NCBI GenBank assembly: GCA_022824525.1
Contig: JAJDZT010000068.1
Span: 1-34,467, forward strand
DNA: 34,467 nucleotides
Source: Silicimonas sp.
GTDB taxonomy: Bacteria > Pseudomonadota > Alphaproteobacteria > Rhodobacterales > Rhodobacteraceae
Reading direction: 5' to 3'
Shown: piece by piece, positions 14,738 through 21,782 of the stretch
Layout of the letters: each line of letters starts with the position of its first letter
Numbering within the stretch: position 1 is the first letter of the stretch
Program-made: the position numbers and the translations under genes
The notes under the pieces: generated by a model
What the model was told of the DNA's origin: nothing
Databases searched by the model: none
What the model saw: the letters and a program-made list of their open reading frames with translations, nothing else

Positions 14738-15949
14738 ATGCACCGCGTTGTCATCACGGGCGCGGGAACGATCAATCCGCTTGGCCATTCTGTGTCCGAC
14801 ACGTTCGAGGCCATGCGTGAAGGCCGTTGCGGTATCGGTGAGCTTGATATCCGCGATGTCGACCGTCTGGCGGTCCGGATCGGGGCGCAAGTGACAGACT
14901 ACGATCCCGACAGCCGCTTCAATCGGCAGCAGCAAGCGCTTTACGACCGGTTCACCCAGTTCACTCTGATCGCGGCGGAAGGGGCGATCTCGCAATCCGG
15001 TCTGCAATTCGGCGGCCAGCTTGCGGCGGAAACCGGGGTGGTCCTAGGCACAAGCGGCGGTGGGCTTTCCACTCTCGACGACAATTACCGCGCTGTCTAC
15101 GAGGAAGGGAAAAACCGGGTTCATCCGTTCATTGTCCCGAAGCTCATGAACAACGCGGCCGCAAGCCATGTTTCGATGACCTACAACATCAAAGGTCCGT
15201 CCTTCACCGTGGCAACCGCCTGCGCGTCGTCCAATCACGCGATGGGGCAGGCGTTCAATCTCATCCGCTCCGGAATGGCGCGCGCCATGATCACTGGCGG
15301 ATCGGAGTCCATGCTTTGCTTTGGTGGCGTAAAAGCCTGGGAAGGGCTGCGCGTCATGTCGAAAGACGCCTGCCGCCCCTTCAGCGCCAACCGGAACGGG
15401 ATGGTGCAGGGTGAAGGCGCGGGCGTGTTCGTCTTCGAAGAGTATGAACATGCCAAGAAACGCGGCGCTGACATTCTGGCCGAGGTGATCGGTTTCTCCA
15501 TGACCTCGGATGCGTCTGACATTGTCATGCCGTCGCAACAGGGGGCCGCCCGCGCCATTTCCGGCGCATTGCACGATGCCAAGATCAACGCCGATCAGGT
15601 TGGGTACATCAACGCGCACGGCACGGGCACGGCCGCCAACGACAAGACGGAATGCGCCGCGGTCGCCTCGGTCTTCGGGCGGCACGCCGACAAGGTGATG
15701 ATCTCCTCGACCAAGTCGATGCATGGTCATCTGATCGGTGGCACCGGCGCGGTGGAGCTTCTTGCCTGCCTGATGGCGCTGAAAGACGGTGTGATTGCAC
15801 CGACGATCGGGTACGAAGAACCGGATCCCGAATGCGCGCTCGACGTCGTGCCGAACGAGGCCCGCGAGGCCAAGGTCGATCACGTTCTGTCAAACGCTTT
15901 CGCCTTTGGCGGTCTCAACGCGGTATTGTCGCTGAGAAAAGCGGGCTGA
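14738..15949 (+). CDS. Beta-ketoacyl-ACP synthase, KAS II (FabF-like)
   Basis: This 403-aa condensing enzyme of the KAS I/II thiolase fold elongates an acyl-ACP with malonyl-ACP. The triad is intact: Cys162 in T-A-C-A-S-S, His294 in N-A-H-G-T-G-T, and His331 with Lys326 in K-S-M-H-G-H. The usual K-S-M-T-G-H reads K-S-M-H-G-H here. It begins directly after the acp stop without a gap, so the two are co-translated. With lpxD upstream, it probably extends or makes a dedicated acyl chain. A polyketide-type role is less likely because no ketoreductase or acyltransferase is nearby. Confidence 0.92.
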   Translation: MHRVVITGAGTINPLGHSVSDTFEAMREGRCGIGELDIRDVDRLAVRIGAQVTDYDPDSRFNRQQQALYDRFTQFTLIAAEGAISQSGLQFGGQLAAETGVVLGTSGGGLSTLDDNYRAVYEEGKNRVHPFIVPKLMNNAAASHVSMTYNIKGPSFTVATACASSNHAMGQAFNLIRSGMARAMITGGSESMLCFGGVKAWEGLRVMSKDACRPFSANRNGMVQGEGAGVFVFEEYEHAKKRGADILAEVIGFSMTSDASDIVMPSQQGAARAISGALHDAKINADQVGYINAHGTGTAANDKTECAAVASVFGRHADKVMISSTKSMHGHLIGGTGAVELLACLMALKDGVIAPTIGYEEPDPECALDVVPNEAREAKVDHVLSNAFAFGGLNAVLSLRKAG

Positions 15950-15980
15950 CGCGGCATCTGGTTCGCGATGTGAGGCTCAG

Positions 15981-16361
15981 CTAATTCGAGGGGCCGGGCA
16001 GGCTCGAGAGCCGCTCATCAATCTCCTCTACCGATTGCCGCAGGATTGAAAAGGTTGTTCCATCCAGCGAATAGATGACGCGGTCGCGTTCGCGATCAAA
16101 ATGAAAGTCGAAAGGCTTCTGGAGCGTGTCTCCCTTTGATCTCGCAAATTCAACGATCTCGCTCCACCTGCCACTCCGGATATCAATGCGAAGGGACCCC
16201 CTTACATCCGTAATGTTCGACCTTTCGTAGGTCGGCATATGGCGCAGAATGATATCAGTGACTTCATCGGAGCGATTGAAAACAAGGCGGTAGGCAATAC
16301 CCCCAGGCATCTCGGTATCTTCCCAACGCTCGCCGCGCATTCTGTGAAGGAAGTTCCGCAT
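15981..16361 (-). CDS. Uncharacterised 126-aa protein
   Basis: I do not recognise this protein. It is soluble, rich in Arg, Asp and Glu, with no signal peptide, membrane segment or cysteine. Its alternating pattern (I-A-Y-R-L-V-F, L-R-I-D-I-R, R-V-I-Y-S-L-D) suggests a small beta-rich fold ending in a helix. The ATG at 16361 is the first available in frame: a TAA lies 39 bp upstream (16401-16403). It lacks a good ribosome site, so M8 or M18 are alternatives. It is convergent with the ketoacyl synthase and follows the 36-codon small membrane gene on the same strand by 107 bp. Confidence 0.6.
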   Translation of the reverse strand: MRNFLHRMRGERWEDTEMPGGIAYRLVFNRSDEVTDIILRHMPTYERSNITDVRGSLRIDIRSGRWSEIVEFARSKGDTLQKPFDFHFDRERDRVIYSLDGTTFSILRQSVEEIDERLSSLPGPSN

Positions 16362-16468
16362 GGAAAGAAGTGTACTACACCGTCGCCACGGTCGTTTGGA
16401 TTATCGGTCGTTCTGGCGAGAATTTTGCGCGGGGGCGCAGGACGCTTCAACCGCGATCAACGGACGGC

Positions 16469-16579
16469 TTACTGCTTGAAAAAGGGTGTGTAAGCAATGA
16501 TCAAGGCCCATGCTACCGCCCACAAAAGGCAAAACAGAAGCCACTTCGGATATCTCCGTTTCCGTCTGCGCTTGGCCAC
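16469..16579 (-). CDS. Small basic single-pass membrane protein, 36 aa
   Basis: A small gene found by reading the minus strand. A GTG at 16577-16579 follows GGGGGA with a 6-nt spacer, a strong ribosome site, and an in-frame TAA closes the frame just upstream of that site. The product begins with K-R-R-R-K-R-R at 3-9, then a Trp/Leu/Ala-rich hydrophobic helix from about 13 to 30, and ends F-F-K-Q. This is a classic small inner-membrane protein with its basic end in the cytoplasm. I know no family match. It may be co-transcribed with the 126-aa gene downstream. Confidence 0.6.
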   Translation of the reverse strand: MAKRRRKRRYPKWLLFCLLWAVAWALIIAYTPFFKQ

Positions 16580-16802
16580 GCACTGTCCCCCGAGTCGTTA
16601 TGAATAAAATCTACGATTGCAGAACGCGGGTCCACCTCAATTCTGGGCGTATTGCTCCATATGCCGCAATCTCGCGGCAACACTGAGTTGCCCCACACGC
16701 AACAAGCTTTGCGTTATCGTCAGTCAGGGGAAGACGGGGCCAATGTTCCACGAACGGCAAGTACAGTGCCTCGCTGACCCCAAGTTTTGCGGCGTCTCCG
16801 CT

Positions 16803-16822
16803 CAGTCTGCCTAAGGAGACTG
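16803..16822. promoter_or_regulatory. Hairpin in the leader of the 49-aa gene
   Basis: CAGTCT (16803-16808) pairs with AGACTG (16817-16822). A second short dyad, TGACC (16828-16832) with GGTCA (16846-16850), ends just before the AGGAG site of the small gene. The rest of 16580-16863 holds no gene I can support. These could be leader structures; evidence is symmetry only. Confidence 0.25.
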
Positions 16823-16863
16823 CCGAATGACCTGAGTGATGTTTGGGTCAGAAAGGAGTTCCC

Positions 16864-17013
16864 ATGGCAGAGAAGCGACCTGATCCGTCAGAGTTCAATG
16901 AAACCTCCAAGCGCACTGCGCAGGAGCCAATCCATCAAGAGCCGAAGGCGCCGCTGCTCCCGGAAAATCCGGAAACAGCCGATTACAAGTTTGATGACTG
17001 GGCTTTGATCTAG
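16864..17013 (+). CDS. Small acidic protein of unknown function, 49 aa
   Basis: A short gene with an ATG at 16864 and a strong AAGGAG 5 bp upstream; the stop is a TAG at 17011-17013. The product is Pro/Glu/Lys-rich and probably disordered over residues 1-38, then ends in an aromatic-acidic tail D-Y-K-F-D-D-W-A-L-I. A short acidic C-terminal peptide with aromatics looks like a docking segment. It slightly recalls the C-terminus of SDHAF4/DUF1674 succinate dehydrogenase assembly factors, but the G-P-E-P-T-R-Y-G-D-W-E signature is missing, so I do not assign that. Confidence 0.6.
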   Translation: MAEKRPDPSEFNETSKRTAQEPIHQEPKAPLLPENPETADYKFDDWALI

Positions 17014-17063
17014 GTGTAACGCCCGCTCGGCTTGTCGGTATGCTTCTGCGGGGTGATTTTTCT

Positions 17064-17615
17064 TTAGCGGCTTTGCCACTCCATCACGGCTTCGAGTGGC
17101 CAGAGCAGCATCAGCACGTTCAGCGCGAGCCCGTCGCGGATGATGAAAGCCGTCATGATCTCGAACGCGAGTGCGATGGCGACAGTCAGCCAAAGCGGCA
17201 GGACCCGGGCAAGAACGAATCCGATCCACATGGCGACGACGTCCGCCACCGAGTTGATCACGCTGTCGCCGTAGTAATCGAGCGAGATCGTAACCGAGCG
17301 ATAGCGTTCGATGACGGCCTCGCTGTTCTCGACAATCTCCCAGGCACATTCGACAAATGTCGCGATGGAGAGCCGCCACCCGAAACTGAGCTTGCGGGCC
17401 ACCAGCCAGAGAGCGGCGTAGAACAGGAAGCCGTGGATGATATGGCTGAACACATACCAGTCGGCGATGTGCTGAGAATTCTCTGAACTCATCGTCTCGC
17501 CGTGCCAGAGCTTGACGTATCCGCAAGTGCAGATGGGTTCACGCCCGATCCAGAGGAGCCAGATCGCGGTCCCGGCGACAAGAAACCCTGTCAGAACATA
17601 AGGAAGGCGCGTCAC
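17064..17615 (-). CDS. DUF2585 / UPF0314 membrane protein
   Basis: This 183-aa integral membrane protein has about five hydrophobic helices, starting with [15 protein letters not shown]. Family signatures visible are the C-T-C-G-Y-V-K-L-W segment near 29-37, [11 protein letters not shown] near 52-62 and C-A-W-E-I-V-E-N-S near 90-98. The function is unknown. The conserved His, Glu and Asp residues within helices could bind a metal or a polar substrate. Its start overlaps the fur/mur stop by 4 bp, so the two are translationally coupled, and a metal-related role is a reasonable guess. Confidence 0.85.
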   Translation of the reverse strand: MTRLPYVLTGFLVAGTAIWLLWIGREPICTCGYVKLWHGETMSSENSQHIADWYVFSHIIHGFLFYAALWLVARKLSFGWRLSIATFVECAWEIVENSEAVIERYRSVTISLDYYGDSVINSVADVVAMWIGFVLARVLPLWLTVAIALAFEIMTAFIIRDGLALNVLMLLWPLEAVMEWQSR

Positions 17616-18022
17616 TTCCGCTTCACGCCGTAAAGCTCCAGTCGATGCCCTTTCAGGTCATACCCAAGCTTTTCGGCGATCTTCTCCTGAAGCGCTTCGA
17701 TCTCTTCATCCACGAACTCGATGACCTCACCCGAGTTGAGGTCAATCAGGTGGTCATGGTGATCCCGCTCGGCATCTTCGTAACGTGCGCGGCCGTCGCG
17801 GAAATCAAGCTTTTCGAGAATGCCGGCTTCTTCGAAGAGTTTCACGGTGCGATAGACTGTCGCCAGCGAAATATTGGGGTCGGCAGCACTCGCACGCGCA
17901 TAAAGCTCTTCCACGTCCGGATGGTTTTCCGCCGCCTCCAGAACCGCCGCAATCGTGCGTCGTTGGCCGGTCATTCGAAGCCCCTTGGCTTCGCAACGTT
18001 CTATGATGGTCGTGTCTGCCAT
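17612..18022 (-). CDS. Fur/Mur family metal-responsive repressor
   Basis: This 136-aa regulator has an N-terminal winged helix (about 1-80; recognition helix in [12 protein letters not shown]) and a C-terminal metal-binding dimerisation domain with E-R-D-H-H-D-H-L near 85-92. The Cys-x-x-Cys pair that holds structural zinc in E. coli Fur is absent: after H-D-H-L-I comes D-L-N-S. This is the pattern of alphaproteobacterial Fur/Mur proteins, which often sense manganese. It is not Irr, since the histidine cluster and haem motif are missing. It is divergent from the DUF6434 gene across about 109 bp. Confidence 0.93.
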   Translation of the reverse strand: MADTTIIERCEAKGLRMTGQRRTIAAVLEAAENHPDVEELYARASAADPNISLATVYRTVKLFEEAGILEKLDFRDGRARYEDAERDHHDHLIDLNSGEVIEFVDEEIEALQEKIAEKLGYDLKGHRLELYGVKRK

Positions 18023-18131
18023 GTCCCCCCGCGGATCATGCCGTCGTCATACGAAAACCGGGCTGCGGGAGCAATGCAAAGCCCCGGCAACTGCGCTATC
18101 TTGATGGTGCGCCGTAGCAGAAAGGACAACC

Positions 18132-18743
18132 ATGCCCCGGGCCAAGGAACTGGAAAGGCGACCGGACATCGGACAGGTGTCAGACGGGGCCGAGCTGCGC
18201 CGCTGGTATTGGAGCAAGGAGGAGCTTGTGGCCCATGCGCGGACGCTTGGTCTCAAGAGAACGGGCGGAAAGTTCCTCATCCTCGACCGGATCGCACATT
18301 TTCTCGATACCGGGGAGCGCGAGTTTCCGGGCGACGTGACGGTCAAACCGCGCTCAAAGTGCGACTGGCACAGTGCGCCGTTGACGCGCGAGACCGTCAT
18401 CACCGATTCCTACAAGAACACACAAAACGTTCGCCGCTTCTTCAAGTCGGAGCTTGGAGACAGCTTCAAGTTCAACATCGCCTTCATGGAATGGATGCGG
18501 ACCAACACGGGGCGGACTCTGGCCGACGCCTGTGTCGCCTATCGCGAGATACGGGCCGTCGAGAAAGATACCCCCGCCGCCATCCCCGACCACAACCAGT
18601 TCAACCAGTACACGCGTGACTTTCTGGACGACAATCCGGACCTCTCGATGGACGATGTTCGACGCGTCTGGGCGTTGAAAATCGCGCTGCCTTCAGAGAC
18701 CGGGCGACATCGCTATGTGCGGAGCGATCTGAAGCTTAAGTGA
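18132..18743 (+). CDS. SAP-like / DUF6434 domain protein
   Basis: A 203-aa soluble protein. Residues of about 24-58 (W-S-K-E-E-L-V-A-H-A-R-T-L-G-L) look like a SAP helix-extension-helix motif, a fold often used to bind DNA or RNA. The middle part, with D-W-H-S-A, T-V-I-T-D-S-Y-K-N-T-Q-N-V-R-R-F-F and F-I/N-A-F-M-E-W-M, matches what I remember as DUF6434. The basic start P-R-A-K-E-L-E-R-R fits a nucleic-acid ligand. No catalytic motif is evident. The ATG at 18132 has AAAGGAC upstream. It stands alone, converging on the secreted unknown 12 bp away. Confidence 0.7.
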   Translation: MPRAKELERRPDIGQVSDGAELRRWYWSKEELVAHARTLGLKRTGGKFLILDRIAHFLDTGEREFPGDVTVKPRSKCDWHSAPLTRETVITDSYKNTQNVRRFFKSELGDSFKFNIAFMEWMRTNTGRTLADACVAYREIRAVEKDTPAAIPDHNQFNQYTRDFLDDNPDLSMDDVRRVWALKIALPSETGRHRYVRSDLKLK

Positions 18744-18755
18744 GTCTTGGACGCA

Positions 18756-19634
18756 TCACTGCATCGCGCAGCGCACCGCCGCAATATCAATCAATGTCCG
18801 CCAGGAGTCTTCCCGTCCGGGAGGAACCTGTTCCAATTGAGAGATGAGGTCGGCTACCGGAGCGCAGGCTTCTACGGCTGCAAATAGCGCAGCCAGCGAT
18901 GCGTACTTGTATTCGCGCCATGTCTCCGGCGGAGGCGGGGCTTCGCGCTTCTCGATAACCGCGAGCAGTGTTTCCGCACCGAACCGGGGTAGCTGATCCT
19001 CACGTGTAACGTCGGCACCCACGGCGTCATCCAGAAACGCGATAAAATCCCGCGTGATACGGTCAGCGCTGCCCGGATACTCGGCAAGGTCCAGCAGGGC
19101 GACATGAAACATGTTCGGTTCACCGTCCCTGCTGGCCGTGACAAGTTTCCGTCCAAGCTCCGTTTCGCCCGTGGCAAGCGGCAGAATACTCAGCGTGCGA
19201 GGCGGCCAGGGAAGGCGCGAAAGCGTATCGAATGCCTCGTCAACGCACCCGTTCAGCCAATACAGCATCACGACCTGGTAGTCTCTGCCGTCAGGTTCCG
19301 GCGTATCCAGCGCAAGGAGCGAGATCATCTCCCGAAGGTCGCCCGCCTTCATTTTGCGCCGCAACGGGGTGCGGTCCCCCTCATAGGCAATGAGGGCCGT
19401 GGGGATCAGAGTATGTGCAACATCATCGCGGCGGATGCGTGCCACGCTTTCCGTTCTCAAGAGGTATTCAAGCAGGGCAACCCGGCCCGCTGAGGTGCTC
19501 TTGGACACTTCACCATCGATGAATGCGCGCGACATCGGATTTCCGTCCCAGGTCGGGCTGTCGAAACAGCCTGAATTTGCGGCAGTCGAAAAGACGGAAA
19601 GGATGAAAGCCAAGGGGATGGAAAGGTAGGTCAT
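18756..19634 (-). CDS. Secreted protein of unknown function
   Basis: I do not recognise this protein. Starting at the ATG at 19634 it is 292 aa with a signal peptide (M-T-Y-L-S-I-P-L-A-F-I-L-S-V-F, then T-A-A). A frame start at 19673 would run through the upstream terminator stem, so I reject it. A cysteine follows at S-G-C, but the residues before it are not a proper lipobox. The mature part is mostly helical, with a few cysteines (N-G-C-V-D-E, E-A-C-A-P-V, R-C-A-M-Q) and an acidic surface; a helical-repeat fold is possible. Confidence 0.7.
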   Translation of the reverse strand: MTYLSIPLAFILSVFSTAANSGCFDSPTWDGNPMSRAFIDGEVSKSTSAGRVALLEYLLRTESVARIRRDDVAHTLIPTALIAYEGDRTPLRRKMKAGDLREMISLLALDTPEPDGRDYQVVMLYWLNGCVDEAFDTLSRLPWPPRTLSILPLATGETELGRKLVTASRDGEPNMFHVALLDLAEYPGSADRITRDFIAFLDDAVGADVTREDQLPRFGAETLLAVIEKREAPPPPETWREYKYASLAALFAAVEACAPVADLISQLEQVPPGREDSWRTLIDIAAVRCAMQ

Positions 19635-19650
19635 GAACTGGTCCGGAGCA

Positions 19651-19679
19651 TAAAAAAGGGCCGGTGTATCCACCGGCCC
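19651..19679 (-). terminator. Rho-independent terminator of the BI-1 gene
   Basis: GGGCCGGTG (19658-19666) and CACCGGCCC (19671-19679) form a perfect 9-bp stem with a 4-nt loop. Reading the minus strand it is followed by TTTTTTA. It lies 24 bp after the BI-1 stop. It also separates the BI-1 gene from the secreted unknown gene downstream, supporting the later start chosen for that gene. Confidence 0.9.
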
Positions 19680-19702
19680 CTGGTCGTTCGAAATTCTTCA
19701 GA

Positions 19703-20425
19703 TCACTCGCGGTTGCCGAGGAACTGCAGCAGGAACATGAACATGTTGATGAAGTTCAGGTAGAGGCTGAGTGCGCCCATGATGGCGCTCTTGCCAAGCC
19801 ACTCACCGTCCATCGCATGCGCATGTGCAACGTATTCGGTCTTCAGACGCTGCGTGTCATAGGCGGTCAGACCTGCGAAGATCAGCACACCCAGCACCGA
19901 CACTGCAAAATGGATTGCAGGCGAACCGAGGAAGATGTTCACGATCGACGCAAGGATCAGGCCGATGACGCCCATGATCAGGAACGATCCCCAGCCGGAG
20001 ATGTCCTTTTGTGTCGTGTATCCCCAGAGTGATAGGCCCGCGAAGGCGATCGCCGTGATGAGGAAGGTCTGTACGATCGAAATTCCCGTGAACACCACGA
20101 AGATGTAGGAGATGGAAATACCCATCACCGCCGAGAACACGTAGAAGAACGTTTGCGCGCCAGCTGCCGACAACCGGTTGATCATTGCACCGAAGGCAAA
20201 GACCATGATCAGCGGGGCGAACATCACCAGCCACTTGAGCGGTGTCGCAAAGATCGCTTCGACCAGGGCAGGGGTTGTGCCCACGCCCCAGGCGGCACCA
20301 GCCGTGACCAGAAGGCCCACCGACATGGTGCTGTAGATCTTGTTCATGTGGGCGCGCAGGCCCTCATCAATTTCGGCCGTCCGGACACCCGTCGCTTGGG
20401 GGCGGATCGTCTCATATTCAGCCAT
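19703..20425 (-). CDS. Bax inhibitor-1/YccA family membrane protein
   Basis: This 240-aa inner-membrane protein has seven hydrophobic helices. The family pattern is visible: M-N-K-I-Y-S-T-M-S-V-G-L-L-V-T near the first helix, G-I-S-I-S-Y-I-F-V-V-F in the middle, D-T-Q-R-L-K near the last loop and L-Y-L-N-F-I-N-M-F at the end. Relatives act in pH-sensitive calcium leak (BsYetJ) or modulate the FtsH protease (YccA); which applies here is not known. It has its own strong terminator, and a 137-bp leader with a long hairpin (20465-20511). Confidence 0.93.
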   Translation of the reverse strand: MAEYETIRPQATGVRTAEIDEGLRAHMNKIYSTMSVGLLVTAGAAWGVGTTPALVEAIFATPLKWLVMFAPLIMVFAFGAMINRLSAAGAQTFFYVFSAVMGISISYIFVVFTGISIVQTFLITAIAFAGLSLWGYTTQKDISGWGSFLIMGVIGLILASIVNIFLGSPAIHFAVSVLGVLIFAGLTAYDTQRLKTEYVAHAHAMDGEWLGKSAIMGALSLYLNFINMFMFLLQFLGNRE

Positions 20426-20464
20426 CGATTGTGCTCTCCTGATTGACTGTTGTTCCGAAGCCGG

Positions 20465-20511
20465 AAACCCGGCAATTCACGCCCTCAATATTGGAGTGAA
20501 TCGCCGGGTTT
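20465..20511. promoter_or_regulatory. Long imperfect hairpin upstream of the BI-1 gene
   Basis: Bases 20465-20480 pair with 20496-20511 over 16 bp with a single G-T mismatch, around a 15-nt loop that itself contains the palindrome CAATATTG. It lies between the BI-1 start (20425) and the DUF1127 stop (20562), both on the minus strand. It could be the DUF1127 terminator, though the minus-strand U-run is only three bases, or a leader structure for BI-1. The stem is far longer than expected by chance. Confidence 0.55.
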
Positions 20512-20561
20512 TCAACTGTTCTTGACAGTTTTAGGTGAGTTTTCGCCCGCGTTGCGCTGTT

Positions 20562-20786
20562 TCAGCGCATCCAGCGGTTCGGTGCGTCCCAAACCGGGCG
20601 TTTTGTTTCCACATCGGCATCATCACGCGTCACGCCAATGTCCTTCAGAATGTGATCATCAAGATCGCGCAGCGTCTGACGCTCCCGCCAGATGGAAAAC
20701 GCCTTGAGTACAGTGCCGAGCAACGCCGGACGGGTATTCCGGGCGAGGGGGAAGCGATTCGGGAGGGAAATGGTTTTGTTCGGCAT
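20562..20786 (-). CDS. DUF1127 small protein
   Basis: This 74-aa basic protein has a C-terminal DUF1127 domain: R-Q-T-L-R-D-L-D-D-H-I-L-K-D-I-G-V-T-R-D-D. DUF1127 proteins in alphaproteobacteria are linked to small-RNA-controlled stress responses and to phosphate and carbon metabolism, probably through RNA binding. The tail after the domain (E-T-K-R-P-V-W-D-A-P-N-R-W) is the common roseobacter ending. It is divergent from the LysR gene 123 bp away and may be its target. Confidence 0.9.
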   Translation of the reverse strand: MPNKTISLPNRFPLARNTRPALLGTVLKAFSIWRERQTLRDLDDHILKDIGVTRDDADVETKRPVWDAPNRWMR

Positions 20787-20861
20787 GACGTTTTCCTTTC
20801 GATGTTGTGATGAGTCGTCATCCTCGTTTCAGTTTGCTTGATCTATCTGCCAGAGCCTGAT

Positions 20862-20884
20862 ACATTTTGAAAACGAATAAATGT
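20862..20884. promoter_or_regulatory. Candidate LysR operator, T-N11-A dyad
   Basis: ACATTT (20862-20867) and AAATGT (20879-20884) form a perfect 6-bp inverted repeat separated by exactly 11 bases. This fits the classical T-N11-A core of LysR-type regulators. It sits in the 123-bp region between the divergent DUF1127 and lysR starts, 25 bp before the lysR ATG. It predicts autoregulation of lysR and control of the DUF1127 gene. Confidence 0.6.
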
Positions 20885-20909
20885 GAAATGAGACATCAGG
20901 GAATTTGAT

Positions 20910-21782
20910 ATGCCGCGCAACATCGACATGACCGCCCTCAGATCGTTCGTCACAGTGGCAGATACAGGGGGCGTGACGCGCGCGGCGGCAGCTCTCAACC
21001 TGACGCAATCGGCGGTCTCGATGCAGCTGAAACGGCTCGAAGAAAACTTGGGCCAGACACTTCTTGATCGCAGCGGTCGCGGCATCGGGCTGACAAGTGC
21101 CGGCGAGCAACTCTTAAGTTATGGCCGTAAGCTTCTGGTCTTGAACGATGAAATCTACAGCCGGATGACCGATGATGCCTATGAGGGCGTGCTTGTGCTC
21201 GGGGTCCCTCACGATATTGTTTATCCCGCCATTCCGCGGGTGCTCAAACTCTTCAAGGCCGAGCATCCTCGCATGCGGCTGCAACTTCTTTCGTCCGCGA
21301 CCATCCGGCTGAAGGAACTCTTCGCAAACGGGGAATGCGATATCATTTTGACAACGGAGCGCGGATGTGACCGGGATGGCGAGATCCTCGTCGAAAAACC
21401 CTTGGTCTGGTATGGCGCGCCGGGCGGCTCGGCATGGCAAAAACGTCCTTTGCCCATTGCATCCGAACCTCTGTGTACGTTCCGACGCCCGATGCAAACG
21501 GCGCTCGATGCGGCCAGCATCCCTTGGGAGATGGCGGTCGATTCAGATTCGACCTCCACGGTCACGGCAACGGTGTCCGCTGATTTTGCCGTGCTCTCGA
21601 TGCTAGCGGGAACCGCGCCGCCCCAGTTGGAACAAGTCTCCCATCAAGGTGCGCTGCCTGACCTCGGCAGTTTCAATATCAACCTTTTCGTCAGCGATGC
21701 GCCCAAAGGCCAGGTGCTGGATGACCTATCCAGCATGATCCGCAGCGCATATGCGGCCCCGCAACTGGCGCTTACAGGGTGA
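20910..21782 (+). CDS. LysR-type transcriptional regulator
   Basis: This 290-aa protein has an N-terminal winged helix (about 5-64; T-A-L-R-S-F-V-T-V-A-D, R-A-A-A-A-L-N-L-T-Q-S-A-V-S-M-Q-L-K-R-L-E) and a C-terminal effector domain (about 92-285). The ligand is not evident from sequence. The gene faces DUF1127 across a shared promoter with a T-N11-A dyad. At its 3' end it overlaps the convergent quinone oxidoreductase gene by 11 bp (21772-21782), so the two transcripts will collide. The ATG at 20910 has AGGGA 8 bp upstream; M7 is an alternative. Confidence 0.93.
   Translation: MPRNIDMTALRSFVTVADTGGVTRAAAALNLTQSAVSMQLKRLEENLGQTLLDRSGRGIGLTSAGEQLLSYGRKLLVLNDEIYSRMTDDAYEGVLVLGVPHDIVYPAIPRVLKLFKAEHPRMRLQLLSSATIRLKELFANGECDIILTTERGCDRDGEILVEKPLVWYGAPGGSAWQKRPLPIASEPLCTFRRPMQTALDAASIPWEMAVDSDSTSTVTATVSADFAVLSMLAGTAPPQLEQVSHQGALPDLGSFNINLFVSDAPKGQVLDDLSSMIRSAYAAPQLALTG

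Noticed and set aside
16864-17013. SDHAF4/DUF1674 identity for the 49-aa protein
   Set aside because: The conserved G-P-E-P-T-R-Y-G-D-W-E signature is not present; only a loose acidic-aromatic tail is shared.
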